Of a stretch of DNA of 38,492 nucleotides, positions 1 through 8,944 are shown piece by piece (position 1 is the stretch's first letter; the number at the start of each line of letters is the position of its first letter). The DNA is from Xanthomonas bromi (GTDB taxonomy: Bacteria; Pseudomonadota; Gammaproteobacteria; Xanthomonadales; Xanthomonadaceae). Position numbers and translations under genes: made by a program. A model generated the notes under the pieces. That model was not told the origin of the DNA and did no database searches. It saw only the letters and a program-made list of their open reading frames with translations. The stretch covers positions 1 to 38,492 of the forward strand of contig NZ_FLTX01000071.1 in NCBI RefSeq assembly GCF_900092025.1. The letters are read 5' to 3'.

Positions 1-1
1 T

Positions 2-1900
2 GATTTCTTTGCCTTGGGTGGGCATTCACTCCTGCTGGTTCGTCTCAGCAGCTTGTTGGAGCGGACGCAGTTGACGACCCCACTGGGCGAACTGCAGCAG
101 CATTCCACGCTTCACGCGATGGCAATGGCGATCCAGCGCCACCAGGGTGCCTTGCACGACCCGGTGACATCCGGGGTGATTTCCTTGCGCACCGTCGGCA
201 CGCAGCACCCTCTTTTCTTCGTGCATGATTTCACTGGGCTGGATCTTTATTTTGCGGTCGCAGAAAAACACATCGAAGCGGATGTGCCGATTTATGGCCT
301 GCCGGCGACTCCTTTGGGCGAATATCAGCCATACACGGTGGAAGAACTTGCCAGGCGTCTGCTTGCACATATGCGTACCGTGCAGGCAAAAGGACCGTAT
401 CGAATCGCTGGTTGGTCCTTCGGGGGCCTGCTTGCATATGAAATGGCCATCCAGTTGATTGCATGCGATGAGCAGGTCGAGTTCGTGGGCTTGATCGATA
501 CCTATCATCCCTCGCAGATCTCTCTGGGTCCGGCCTTGCCGACCCCGGAACTTACCCAGTGCTATGCATTACTGCAGCACTGCCTGGCGGCAACAGCGGA
601 GCATGACGATCCGCAATCGTCGAAGCAGTGTCTGACTGCGCTGTGTGAAAAAGTACAGCAATGGAAAATAAAGGGGCTGCTTTCCCTCGTCCGCCAGCGC
701 AACTGGCTACCCACGCAGTGGGTGGGCCATAGCGACACCACGCTATTGAACAATCTGGTACGCGACGCCGCGCATCGGCATGCGTACACTCACTATGTAC
801 CGATGCCGATCACAACGCCCGTGCATCTGTTCGCTGCGGCCGATGGGTTACCAGACCATGCCTCCAGCAATGCCGAGCTTGGCTGGAAACGCCTGTTGCC
901 CGCGGGGATGCTCAAAAGCGTGGTGGTGCCAGGGAACCACATGACGCTCTTTGACACATCGAACGTTCCCGCATTGGGGAAGGAACTGAGCAGTGCGCTG
1001 GATGCCGCCAGCCACACCCCGGCGCATCGTCAGCACAGGCATCATCCGCTGACCTGTATCCATAAGGGTCTGCCCAACAGGACGCCGTTGATCTGTGTGC
1101 CCGGAGCGGGCGACAACGTTGCGGGATTTGTCGATCTATCGTTAGCGCTAGGCACGTCATGGCCGGTGTACGGGATGCAGCCACGCGGCCTAGATAGGGA
1201 ATATCTTCCCTACGGCAGCGTCGAAGTTGCGGCGCAGGCGTACGTGCGTGCATTGGCAGAGGTGATCCCTGATCGCGCCGTCCATTTACTTGGACATTCG
1301 TTCGGCGGCTGGGTGGCCCTGGAGATGGCTTGCATTCTCAGGATGCAAGGATTTGCCGTCGCATCGCTGACGCTGGTCGACTCAGAAGTACCCGGAGGCC
1401 AAGGCGTGGTGGGTAGACCGCATACCGCGACTGAGGTCCTGGAGCGCTTGATCGAGTCGTTAGAGCTTTCCAGTGGCGTCGATTTCGGCATTTCCCTGGA
1501 GCACCTTCGAGCGATGGATCACGCCGCGCAATTGCACGCTGTTCATGCCGGGATGGTCCGGGCAGGCCTGTTGCCGCAGCGCTCGATGCCCGGCACGATT
1601 CAAGGCATGGTGCAGGTGTTCGGCATGGCATTACGCACGGTATATGCACCTGCAAGGCAGTATGACGGGCCGATACGGCTGGTGCTGGCCGATGATCCGC
1701 TCCAGGATGTCGAGCAGAACCAGCTGGAGCACTGCATTAGGCGCGCTTCCTGGAGCGCACTTGCTCCACACTTGGACGTCTGGCAGGGGCCTGGCGATCA
1801 CTTCACGATGCTGCGTGCACCGCATGTCGAGCAGTTTGCGAAGTGGTGGGCGCCAGCGATCGACGGAGAATCTCAAGCACCGGGCAGGACGCAGCTGTAG
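2..1900 (+). CDS. C-terminal end of a nonribosomal peptide synthetase: carrier-domain end plus two tandem thioesterase domains (5' partial)
   Basis: The reading frame is open from the window edge, so only the end of a large synthetase is present. It begins with the carrier-protein core DFFALGGHSLL; the serine codon at 26-28 would carry the phosphopantetheine arm. Two alpha/beta-hydrolase thioesterase domains follow. Counting from the TTG at 14, the first has the nucleophile motif GWSFGG (Ser135) and a later GNHMTLFD histidine. The second has GHSFGG (Ser429) and a GDHFTML histidine. In such enzymes the last thioesterase releases the finished peptide by hydrolysis or cyclisation, and paired C-terminal thioesterases are known from some lipopeptide synthetases, where the second helps release or proofreading. 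Both nucleophiles and both histidines are visible, so neither domain looks dead. The product cannot be told from this end. A phosphopantetheinyl transferase gene lies convergently downstream. Confidence 0.93.
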   Translation, partial: DFFALGGHSLLLVRLSSLLERTQLTTPLGELQQHSTLHAMAMAIQRHQGALHDPVTSGVISLRTVGTQHPLFFVHDFTGLDLYFAVAEKHIEADVPIYGLPATPLGEYQPYTVEELARRLLAHMRTVQAKGPYRIAGWSFGGLLAYEMAIQLIACDEQVEFVGLIDTYHPSQISLGPALPTPELTQCYALLQHCLAATAEHDDPQSSKQCLTALCEKVQQWKIKGLLSLVRQRNWLPTQWVGHSDTTLLNNLVRDAAHRHAYTHYVPMPITTPVHLFAAADGLPDHASSNAELGWKRLLPAGMLKSVVVPGNHMTLFDTSNVPALGKELSSALDAASHTPAHRQHRHHPLTCIHKGLPNRTPLICVPGAGDNVAGFVDLSLALGTSWPVYGMQPRGLDREYLPYGSVEVAAQAYVRALAEVIPDRAVHLLGHSFGGWVALEMACILRMQGFAVASLTLVDSEVPGGQGVVGRPHTATEVLERLIESLELSSGVDFGISLEHLRAMDHAAQLHAVHAGMVRAGLLPQRSMPGTIQGMVQVFGMALRTVYAPARQYDGPIRLVLADDPLQDVEQNQLEHCIRRASWSALAPHLDVWQGPGDHFTMLRAPHVEQFAKWWAPAIDGESQAPGRTQL

Positions 1901-2116
1901 CTTTAACGACGATCCGGCTCGGCGTGCCCCTCCAGGTGCGCCGAGTCGCAACATACGTCCCCCTTGCGGCACTCTGCCAAGTGCTCGGCACCAAGCGCAT
2001 GGGGCGCCCTCTTGGTGGAGTGACCCAAAGCCTTGCCAGGCTGCCAGCAGCCATTGACGATCAGTCCTTGTCGCATTCGCCTGACCGAGGGTGGTCAGCA
2101 TCCAGCCAATTGCCCG

Positions 2117-2953
2117 TTACCAAACGCGGTAGGTCATGATGGTGTGTGGATCGACGAATCCAAAACCGATCTCGCACTGCTGCCCTAACAGCAACTCAGG
2201 GCACAGTTGTTCGCACAGCTGCAGGCGAACCCGTCCAGCGCGAAGGCTTAGTGCAACAAGGCGCGCACTCGAAAAATCGAAGTAACGTCCAACGGCCGAA
2301 AAACTCGCCTTGAAGAGACTTTCCTTGGCGGAAAAAACCAGCGTCAGCAAGACGTCCAATGCGCAGTCGGTCGACGCGCAGATCGACTGCAGCAGCAAGC
2401 GTTCGGAGTGGTCGACAACCGTACTCAGCAGCGCCTCGCGTGTGCTGGCATCAACGATGTGCTCGAGATCGATCCCGATTCCACGCCATCCATCCGAGGG
2501 CGCTACCGCAGCGGCTGCAAACTTGCTGGTGTGCGAAATACTACCGATCGACTGAGCCGGCCACACCGGTGCGCGTGAACTACCAATGGCGATCTGGGGC
2601 ACGCTGTCGGTTGGAAGGGAAGCCTGCTGACGTGCGCTCTCGCGTGCGGCCAATCGTCCGAAGAAGTATTCGGCCTGCCGCTTGTGGACGCTACGGGCGA
2701 TCGGATCGGGGCATGCGATATCGCATCTATCAAACGCATCGGGCGAGAACCGCTCCAGCTCGAATGCGATCACCTGCACGCTCAGTACCCTGGCATCCAG
2801 GCACGGCAGTGCGTACTGCCAGCGCGCACGAATGGATGGCAGCGAATCGACCATCGGGCCACCGGACGGTGCTGGTGTTCTGGCAAGCACTGGCCCGCAG
2901 ACCTGCGTATCGGCGTGTTCATCGCCTTGCGAAGCAGCCATCATCACACTCAT
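2117..2953 (-). CDS. 4'-phosphopantetheinyl transferase, Sfp/EntD type
   Basis: The product would transfer the phosphopantetheine arm of coenzyme A to the serine of carrier proteins, converting apo-synthetases to their active form. The family motifs are visible in order: GSISHTS, GIGIDLEHI (Mg-binding Asp162 and Glu164) and FSAKESLFKA (Glu211). The length of 278 residues from the chosen ATG is slightly above the usual 220-250. A shorter start at 2854 (MVDSLPS) gives 245 residues and fits the family better at the N terminus; neither start has a strong ribosome-binding site. The open frame extends upstream through the tRNA-Leu gene, and that part is not coding. The gene converges on the synthetase end at 1900, with 216 bp between, and the synthetase is its most obvious local substrate. 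This partnership is an inference. Confidence 0.88.
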   Translation of the reverse strand: MSVMMAASQGDEHADTQVCGPVLARTPAPSGGPMVDSLPSIRARWQYALPCLDARVLSVQVIAFELERFSPDAFDRCDIACPDPIARSVHKRQAEYFFGRLAARESARQQASLPTDSVPQIAIGSSRAPVWPAQSIGSISHTSKFAAAAVAPSDGWRGIGIDLEHIVDASTREALLSTVVDHSERLLLQSICASTDCALDVLLTLVFSAKESLFKASFSAVGRYFDFSSARLVALSLRAGRVRLQLCEQLCPELLLGQQCEIGFGFVDPHTIMTYRVW

Positions 2954-3037
2954 CCACCGGCTTCTTCGGCCAAGCCCGCGCTGCGGGAACCGTGGTACAT
3001 GCGGGGGTCGCCCGGCCGGGACCGCGCGACGGAAGTG

Positions 3038-3121
3038 TGCCCGGGGCGGGGGTCGAACCCGCATAGCCTCGCAGCTGAGGGATTTTAAGTCCCTTGCGTC
3101 TACCAATTTCGCCACCCGGGC
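3038..3121 (-). tRNA. tRNA-Leu (anticodon UAA)
   Basis: On the minus strand the acceptor stem GCCCGGG (3121-3115) pairs with CCCGGGC (3045-3039), with discriminator A at 3038. The anticodon stem-loop reads AGGGA-CTTAAAA-TCCCT, which places UAA as anticodon. The long variable arm and the GGTTCGACCCC T-arm are those of a class II leucine tRNA. The CCA end is not encoded. The gene lies between the phosphopantetheinyl transferase and a divergent sugar dehydrogenase. Confidence 0.95.
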
Positions 3122-3261
3122 ATGGCGATAGCGTGCCTGATTGCGCGGCGATTGTGAATCTCCAGACGAAGATCGCGCCCACTGCCGGTCCAAATCCCGC
3201 GTGCGCTATGCTGCCGCCGCACAGCTGCGCGGCAACCGATCGCGCGCTTCCGAGGAATTGC

Positions 3262-4554
3262 ATGTCCGGCCCCACGCTTGTCCAACCGCAGCACGCACGC
3301 ATCGCCGTCATCGGGCTGGGCTATGTCGGCTTGCCACTGGCCGTGGCGTTTGGCGAGCAGCGCGACACCCTGGGTTTCGACATCGATGCGCAGCGGGTTG
3401 CGCAGTTGCGCGAAGGGCACGATGCCACGCTGGAACTGGACGATGGCGAACTGGCTGCGGCCACTCAGCTGCGCTATAGCGCGGCCGCCGAGGACCTGGC
3501 GATGTGCAGCATCTTTATCGTCACCGTGCCGACGCCGATCGACAGTTTCGAACAACCGGATCTGAAGCCGTTGCGCAGCGCCACCACGTTGATCGCTGCC
3601 GCGCTCAAGCCGGGCGATCTGGTGATCTACGAATCGACCGTCTATCCGGGCACCACCGAAGAAGTCTGCGTGCCGTTGCTGGAAGCGGTGTCCGGCCTGC
3701 GTTTCAACACCGATTTTTTCTGCGGCTACAGTCCGGAGCGGGTCAATCCGGGCGACCGGCAACGGCGCTTGCGCGATATCCGCAAGATCACGTCCGGTTC
3801 CACGCCGCAGGCGGCAGATGCGGTCGATGCGCTGTATACCAGCATCATCACTGCCGGCACCTGGCGCGCGCCATCGATGCGCGTGGCCGAAGCGGCCAAG
3901 GTGGTGGAGAACATCCAGCGCGACGTCAACATCGCGCTGGTCAACGAGCTGGCGTTGATCTTCGACAAGCTTGGCATCGACACGCTCGATGTCCTGGAAG
4001 CGGCAGGCACCAAATGGAATTTCCTGCCGTTCCGCCCCGGCCTGGTCGGCGGGCATTGCATCGGGGTGGACCCGTACTACCTGATGCACAAATCCGAAAG
4101 CGTGGGCTACCACCCCGACTTGATCCACACCGCGCGGCAAGTCAATAACCGTGTGGGCCGGCACGTGGCCGAGCGGGTCTGCGGCATGCTGGCGATGCGC
4201 GGCGTTGCGCTCGTTCAGGCGAGGGTGCTGGTATTGGGCGCCACCTTCAAGGAAAACTGCCCGGACCTGCGCAACAGCCGAGCGCTGGAGCTGGTGCAAT
4301 TGCTGCAGGCGGCCGGTGTGCAGGTCGACACCTGCGATCCCTGGGCCGACCCTGCAGAGGCGCTGTTGCATGCCGGCGTGCAGTTATGCGAGAGCCCGGA
4401 GGAGGGCGCGTACGACGCCGTCGTGCTGGCGGTGGCGCATGCGCAGTATCGCGACTACGACGCCCAGCGCATTGCTGCACTGGGCAAGCCGGGTGCGGTG
4501 GTCTACGACGTCAAATCGGTGTGGCCGCGCGTGGTCGTCAGCGATCGGCTGTAA
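3262..4554 (+). CDS. UDP-glucose/GDP-mannose dehydrogenase family protein (TviB/VipA/WbpO-like UDP-HexNAc 6-dehydrogenase)
   Basis: This enzyme oxidises C6 of a nucleotide sugar to a uronic acid with two rounds of NAD reduction, supplying surface polysaccharide synthesis in the cytoplasm. The 430-residue protein starts with the NAD-binding Rossmann motif VIGLGYVGLPLA. It then shows VPTPID, ESTVYPGTTE, GYSPERVNPGD, the central KVVENIQRDVNIALVNELA helix, and GGHCIGVDPYY with catalytic Cys266. The C-terminal domain includes GATFKENCPDLRNS. These features resemble the TviB/WbpO branch acting on UDP-N-acetylhexosamine more than UDP-glucose dehydrogenases, but the substrate is inferred. The ATG at 3262 was chosen because an AGGA sits about 8 bases upstream; the longer open frame to 3094 would run back into the tRNA. 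No polysaccharide genes lie beside it, so it may act on its own or with a distant cluster. Confidence 0.92.
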   Translation: MSGPTLVQPQHARIAVIGLGYVGLPLAVAFGEQRDTLGFDIDAQRVAQLREGHDATLELDDGELAAATQLRYSAAAEDLAMCSIFIVTVPTPIDSFEQPDLKPLRSATTLIAAALKPGDLVIYESTVYPGTTEEVCVPLLEAVSGLRFNTDFFCGYSPERVNPGDRQRRLRDIRKITSGSTPQAADAVDALYTSIITAGTWRAPSMRVAEAAKVVENIQRDVNIALVNELALIFDKLGIDTLDVLEAAGTKWNFLPFRPGLVGGHCIGVDPYYLMHKSESVGYHPDLIHTARQVNNRVGRHVAERVCGMLAMRGVALVQARVLVLGATFKENCPDLRNSRALELVQLLQAAGVQVDTCDPWADPAEALLHAGVQLCESPEEGAYDAVVLAVAHAQYRDYDAQRIAALGKPGAVVYDVKSVWPRVVVSDRL

Positions 4555-5800
4555 TTCGATTGCCGTGCCGCGTTAGCCACTCGATCGCACCGAGCCCAGC
4601 GCGACGCCCGCTGGCAAAGCAGGCGGTCAGCAGATAGCCGCCGGTCGGCGCTTCCCAGTCCAGCATTTCGCCAGCGCAGAACACCCCGGGGCACGCCAGG
4701 GCCATCAACTGCGCGTCCAGCGCCTCCAGTTCCACGCCACCGGCCGAGCTGATCGCCTCTGCAAGCGGGCGTGGCCGCAGCAGGCGCAGCGGCAATTGCT
4801 TCAGCGTGCGTGCCACCAACGCCGAATCGTCGCCGGCCTGTTTGCCGAGCAGTTCGTAGACCAGTGCGGCCTTGACGCCCTCGATACCGACCTGACGGCG
4901 CAGATGTTCGCTGAAACTGCGCCCCTTGCGCGGCCTGGCCAGCTCGGTGTCAACGCGCTCCAGCGAACGGTCGGGTAGCAGATCCAGTGCCAATTCGGCC
5001 ACGCCATGCACATCGATCTGCGTACGCAACTCCGCCGCGATGGCATAGATCAGGCTGCCCTCGATCCCGGTTTCAGTGATCACGCATTCGCCTTGTAGCG
5101 CGTGCTGCACGCCCGCGCTGTCGCGCCAATGCGCGACCACCGGTTTGAGCGGAGCGCCCGCATGCCGTTGCGCGAAATGCGCACTCCAGTCGAGATCGAA
5201 GCCGCAGTTGGCCGGCACCAATGGGCGCACGGCGATGCCGTGCTGCTGCAGCGGTGCCTGCCAGGCGCCATCGGAACCGAGCTGCGGCCAACTGCCGCCA
5301 CCCAGCGCCAGCACCGTTGCATCCGCCTGGCGATCGACAGTGCCGGCCGGTGTGGCGAATCGCAGCGCACCGTCAGCGCTCCATCCCAGCCAGCGATGCT
5401 GCACGTGAAAGGTAACGCCCTGGTCCTTGAGCCTGCGCACCCAGCCGCGCAGCAAGGGCGCGGCCTTGCGATCGATCGGAAACACCCGTCCGGAACTGCC
5501 GACATAGGTCTCCACGCCCAGCTCGCGCGCCCAGGCGCGCAATGCGTCGGCATCGAACTCCTGCAGCCACGCCGCCACCGCTGGCGTGCGCTCACGGTAG
5601 CGCTGGACGAACAGCGGCATCGGATCGGAGTGGGTGAGATTGAGCCCGCCCTTGCCGGCGATCAGGAATTTGCGCCCCACCGAGCCTTTTGCCTCGTGCA
5701 GATCCACGGCGATCCCAGCAGCGCACGCCACTTCGGCAGCCATCAACCCCGCAGGCCCACCGCCGATGACCGCCAGCCGCGGTCTGCTCGCATCCATCAT
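4538..5800 (-). CDS. HI0933/YhiN-family FAD-dependent oxidoreductase
   Basis: This is a predicted cytoplasmic flavoprotein of 420 residues whose substrate is not known for the family. The N terminus carries the FAD dinucleotide-binding motif VIGGGPAGLMAAE (residues 11-23). It is followed by GRKFLIAGKGGLNLTHS, which is characteristic of the HI0933 family, then the second nucleotide-binding strand ALGGGSWPQLGSDG. The C-terminal FAD motif is GVFCAGEMLDWEAPTGGYLL. Two adjacent ATG codons (5800 and 5797) are possible starts. It lies 11 bp after the FKBP gene on the same strand and is probably co-transcribed with it. Its 3' end overlaps the convergent sugar dehydrogenase gene by 17 bp. Confidence 0.9.
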   Translation of the reverse strand: MMDASRPRLAVIGGGPAGLMAAEVACAAGIAVDLHEAKGSVGRKFLIAGKGGLNLTHSDPMPLFVQRYRERTPAVAAWLQEFDADALRAWARELGVETYVGSSGRVFPIDRKAAPLLRGWVRRLKDQGVTFHVQHRWLGWSADGALRFATPAGTVDRQADATVLALGGGSWPQLGSDGAWQAPLQQHGIAVRPLVPANCGFDLDWSAHFAQRHAGAPLKPVVAHWRDSAGVQHALQGECVITETGIEGSLIYAIAAELRTQIDVHGVAELALDLLPDRSLERVDTELARPRKGRSFSEHLRRQVGIEGVKAALVYELLGKQAGDDSALVARTLKQLPLRLLRPRPLAEAISSAGGVELEALDAQLMALACPGVFCAGEMLDWEAPTGGYLLTACFASGRRAGLGAIEWLTRHGNRITADR

Positions 5801-5811
5801 CACTCTCGCAC

Positions 5812-6255
5812 TCAGCGCGGTTGCACGCCGAGCAATTCCACATCGAACACCAGCGAAGCGCCCGGCGGTATGACGCCGCCTGCGCCGTTGTCGCTGTAGC
5901 CGTAGTCCGGCGGGATCATCAGGGTGCGCTTGCCGCCCACACGCATGCCGGCAACGCCGTCGTCCCAGCCACGGATGACCTGGTGGCCACCCAGCACGAA
6001 CTGAAACGGCTCGGCGCGATCCACCGAGCTGTCGAATTTCTTGCCATGTTTTTCGGCGGCTTTCTCGTCGTACAACCAGCCGGTGTAGTGCACGCTGACC
6101 ACCGCGCCTGGCGTGGCTTCTGCGCCGGTACCCACGGTGCGATCGATTCGCTCGAAGCTGGCGATGGTGCCACCGGAGGGCGGCAGGGCGGGCGTGCAGC
6201 TTGCGAGCAACAAGGCGGCACAGAGCGTCAGCACAAGGCGCATGGGCATGTCCAT
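5812..6255 (-). CDS. FKBP-type peptidyl-prolyl cis-trans isomerase, lipoprotein
   Basis: The product should catalyse proline cis-trans isomerisation in the cell envelope. It has a short hydrophobic signal ending in the lipobox LLASC, so it is predicted to be lipid-anchored at Cys20. A single FKBP domain follows: [53 protein letters not shown] and [16 protein letters not shown] contain the expected active-site aromatic and hydrophobic residues. Three in-frame ATGs (6255, 6249, 6243) are all possible and none has a Shine-Dalgarno sequence. The last gives the most typical signal peptide ([16 protein letters not shown]). It is the first gene of a likely two-gene unit with the flavoprotein. Confidence 0.92.
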   Translation of the reverse strand: MDMPMRLVLTLCAALLLASCTPALPPSGGTIASFERIDRTVGTGAEATPGAVVSVHYTGWLYDEKAAEKHGKKFDSSVDRAEPFQFVLGGHQVIRGWDDGVAGMRVGGKRTLMIPPDYGYSDNGAGGVIPPGASLVFDVELLGVQPR

Positions 6256-6302
6256 AAAGGAGGACAGCCATTATCGCACCTGGCTCCCGTTATCATCGCG
6301 CC

Positions 6303-6668
6303 ATGGCCAAGCTGCTGCTCAATCTGCGCAATGTTCCCGACGACGAAGCCGACGAGGTGCGTGCGCTGATGCGCGAGCAGCGCGTGCAGATCTACGAAAC
6401 CCGCCCCAGCAATTGGGGGATCTCTGCCGGAGGTATCTGGCTCAGCGACGATGCCGACTATCCGCGCGCCAAGGCGGCGATGGATGCCTACCAGGCGCAG
6501 CGCGGCGCGATTGCGCGCGCCCAGCGCCAGGAGGAGCTTGCAGCCGGTACCGCGGAGACCTTTGGCGCCCTGCTGCGTAGACGGCCGGTGTTCGTGCTCG
6601 TGACGCTGATCGGTATGCTGCTGGTCGCCTCGCTGGTGTTGCTGCCGTTTCTGCTGTTGCGCGGCTGA
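6303..6668 (+). CDS. DUF6164-like small membrane protein
   Basis: The protein has 121 residues, with a soluble N-terminal part rich in charged residues and one C-terminal membrane segment (about residues 96-118, VFVLVTLIGMLLVASLVLLPF). The pattern LRNVPDDEADEVRALM and SNWGISAGGIWL is that of the DUF6164 family common in gammaproteobacteria; its function is unknown. It is divergent from the FKBP gene with only 47 bp between the starts, so the two share a compact promoter region. No good ribosome-binding site precedes the ATG. Confidence 0.8.
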   Translation: MAKLLLNLRNVPDDEADEVRALMREQRVQIYETRPSNWGISAGGIWLSDDADYPRAKAAMDAYQAQRGAIARAQRQEELAAGTAETFGALLRRRPVFVLVTLIGMLLVASLVLLPFLLLRG

Positions 6669-6768
6669 GGGTGTGGTTTGATTTTGGGGGGCGAGGTTGC
6701 TGCTGCCACCGGCCGCACGTCCGGTTCATGTGCTCGCTAGCGGCTGCCGGCGGCTTTAAAATGGCGGC

Positions 6769-7530
6769 ATGATTACCAATACCGCCGCCTACCAGTTCGT
6801 CACCATCCAGGATCCGCAGACGCTGGCCGCAAGCGTGCTCGCACAGGCCGAACAGCAGGCGCTGAAAGGATCGGTGCTGGTGGCCGAGGAGGGCATCAAC
6901 CTGTTCCTGGCCGGCGATGCCGAGCAGATCGGCGCGTTCTACGTCTGGCTGCAGGCCGATGCGCGTTTTGCGCAGATGCGCATCAAGTACAGCGAGAGTG
7001 CGCATCAGCCGTTCGCGCGGCTCAAGGTCAAGATCAAGCCGGAAATCATCAGCTTTCGGCGCGACGATGCATCGCCACTGCAAGGTCGTGCGCCTTCGGT
7101 GACGCCCGCCGTGTTGCGCGAGTGGCTGCGTCACGGGCAGGACGATCGCGGCCGTCCGCTGGTGTTGCTGGACACGCGCAACGCGCAGGAGGTGGCGTAC
7201 GGAACATTCCAGGGTGCGTTGACGCTGTCCATCGACAAATTCACCGAGTTGCCTGGCGCCCTCGAACCGCATCGGGCCGCACTGGCCGATGCCACGGTGG
7301 TCAGCTTCTGCACCGGTGGCATTCGCTGCGAAAAGGCCGCGCTGTGGATGCAGGCCGACGGCATGGACAACGTGCTGCAGCTGGAGGGCGGAATTCTGGG
7401 CTATTTCGAGGAGGTCGGTGGCGAAGGCTACGACGGCCGCTGCTTCGTCTTCGACGAACGCGTTGCACTGGATCCCCAATTGACCCCGTTGGTCGATGCA
7501 GAACGTCCCGTCGATACAGGGAAAATCTGA
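6769..7530 (+). CDS. trhO: TrhO (YceA)-family rhodanese protein, probable tRNA U34 hydroxylase
   Basis: TrhO proteins hydroxylate uridine 34 of several tRNAs, the first step towards 5-(carboxy)methoxyuridine. The 253-residue protein has the N-terminal ferredoxin-like part with GSVLVAEEGINLFLAG. A rhodanese domain follows, with the active-site loop SFCTGGIRCEKAA (Cys181, second Cys187) and the strand LLDTRNAQEVAYGTF. The family signature FKVKIKPEII is matched by LKVKIKPEII. E. coli YceA is about 350 residues; this one stops shortly after GRCFVFDERVALDP and so lacks the Cys-rich C-terminal extension. The gene stands alone. Confidence 0.88.
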   Translation: MITNTAAYQFVTIQDPQTLAASVLAQAEQQALKGSVLVAEEGINLFLAGDAEQIGAFYVWLQADARFAQMRIKYSESAHQPFARLKVKIKPEIISFRRDDASPLQGRAPSVTPAVLREWLRHGQDDRGRPLVLLDTRNAQEVAYGTFQGALTLSIDKFTELPGALEPHRAALADATVVSFCTGGIRCEKAALWMQADGMDNVLQLEGGILGYFEEVGGEGYDGRCFVFDERVALDPQLTPLVDAERPVDTGKI

Positions 7531-7745
7531 CCGGGCGCCACTGGATTGCCCGATGTACTGGTCGTGCGGGTCCCTGCATCATCGTTACACGGCGCAACGT
7601 TGCGACATCGCGCTACGCGCACGTCACGCATCCTTTAGTGACGCGTCTGATGCTCTAACTTCAACGTAATACGTCGCATCGAGCTTGCCCTGAATTATTC
7701 ACGGAGATAGGCTGCACCAGCCAGCCGCTAGCGAGGACAACAAGG

Positions 7746-8393
7746 ATGACCATCAGAGTTTTTCTGATCGACGATCATGCACTCGTGCGTACAGGCATGA
7801 AGATGATTCTGTCCAAGGAAGTAGACGTCGATGTGGTGGGCGAGGCGGAGAGCGGCGAAGCCGCATTGCCGCAGGTTCGTCAGCTTAAGCCGGACATCGT
7901 GCTATGCGATCTGCACTTGCCTGGCGTGAGCGGACTGGAAATTACCGAACGCATCGTCAAGGGCGACTACGGCACACGCGTCATCATCGTGTCGGTGCTT
8001 GAAGACGGCCCGTTGCCCAAGCGACTGCTCGAAGCGGGGGCGTCCGGCTATGTGGGCAAGGGCGGCGACGCGCACGAACTGCTGCGTGCGGTGCGTGAAG
8101 TTGCGCTGGGACGGCGTTATCTCGGCAATACGATCGCGCAGAATCTGGCGCTGTCCAATCTGGAAGGTGGCGGCTCGCCGTTCGATGCATTGTCCCCGCG
8201 CGAGTTGGAAGTGGCCCTACTGCTGACCCAAGGCCTGCGCCAGGAAGACATCGCCAAGCGCCTGAATCTCAGCGCCAAGACCATCAATACGCATAAGGCG
8301 CGCTTGTTCGAAAAGGTCGGCATCCAGGACAACATCGCCCTGGCCCGGCTTGCCAACCAGTATGGCCTGACCGATCCATCCAGAGTGCTGTGA
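7746..8393 (+). CDS. gacA: GacA/UvrY-type two-component response regulator, LuxR family
   Basis: This is a cytoplasmic DNA-binding response regulator of 215 residues. The receiver domain (about 1-120) has the acidic pair Asp9-Asp10, the phosphoacceptor Asp55 in LCDLHLPG, a conserved Ser/Thr in IIVSVLED and Lys in GYVGKGG. The C-terminal LuxR-type HTH (about 148-210) reads LSPRELEVALLLTQGL...IAKRLNLSAKTINTHKARLFEKVG. Similarity to GacA/UvrY is strong across the whole length. Those proteins, with the GacS/BarA kinase, switch on small RNAs that titrate RsmA/CsrA. The ATG follows GAGGACAACAAGG. No kinase gene is adjacent, as is usual for gacA. Confidence 0.85.
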   Translation: MTIRVFLIDDHALVRTGMKMILSKEVDVDVVGEAESGEAALPQVRQLKPDIVLCDLHLPGVSGLEITERIVKGDYGTRVIIVSVLEDGPLPKRLLEAGASGYVGKGGDAHELLRAVREVALGRRYLGNTIAQNLALSNLEGGGSPFDALSPRELEVALLLTQGLRQEDIAKRLNLSAKTINTHKARLFEKVGIQDNIALARLANQYGLTDPSRVL

Positions 8394-8858
8394 GTGGTTG
8401 TATTGAATCCAGCGCAGTGATTGCGCTGCGGTGCACGGCGGGCTCGGGTTGAACCACATCGCGTAGAGCGGCTCATCGTGTGCAGGCGAATGGTGCGCAT
8501 CGGCCCATCAGCGGTGTCGGCTGGATTGCATCAATGCATAGATGCGAACGCATAGATGCGCAAATTGGACCAGCCTTCCATCTGCGCATGCTGGACGGGA
8601 CGATAGTGGTGTCCGCCTGCAGCCTTGGTGGTGAGCATGACGACACACTGCGTACAAGCAGCTTTTCCGCAACGATGGCTGTTATGCGCCAGCAACATCT
8701 GGCGGCGTCTCGCAGCCCCTGATCGTCAGAGGTTTCTTGCAGCCATCAGGGACCAGTGGCGCAGTATCACCGCCATGCGGAAGGACATGCTGCTTGGGAA
8801 CCTTGCCTGCACTTCAGTAGGCGCGTCAGCCGCGCGCGCGTTTGCATGCGGCACATAA
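8394..8858. other. Intergenic region without a recognisable gene
   Basis: The stretch after gacA holds no ORF with family similarity and no recognisable tRNA or rRNA. A short repeated motif (GCATAGATGCG, twice within about 8538-8562) is present. A small RNA cannot be excluded by eye. Confidence 0.5.
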
Positions 8859-8888
8859 AAACACAGCGGCCCGAAGGCCGCTGTGTTT
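8859..8888 (-). terminator. Intrinsic terminator of rne
   Basis: A perfect 13-bp stem (8859-8871 with 8876-8888) encloses the loop CGAA. Read on the minus strand it is followed by a T-run. It lies 56 bp after the rne stop codon, in the right position to end the rne transcript. Confidence 0.85.
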
Positions 8889-8944
8889 GATGCCGGCATG
8901 GCCTGTTGTTAACTCACAGGCCAGCCTGATCGATCACCTAACGC

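Noticed and set aside
1916..1947. Terminator hairpin after the NRPS gene
   Set aside because: The stem is short with a 14-nt loop and a wobble pair, and there is no T-run.
2954..3193. N-terminal extension of the phosphopantetheinyl transferase
   Set aside because: The added part translates the tRNA-Leu gene and has no family similarity.
3100..4371. 423-codon open frame on the minus strand
   Set aside because: It is antisense to the nucleotide-sugar dehydrogenase, which has a complete set of family motifs; it also overlaps the tRNA gene.
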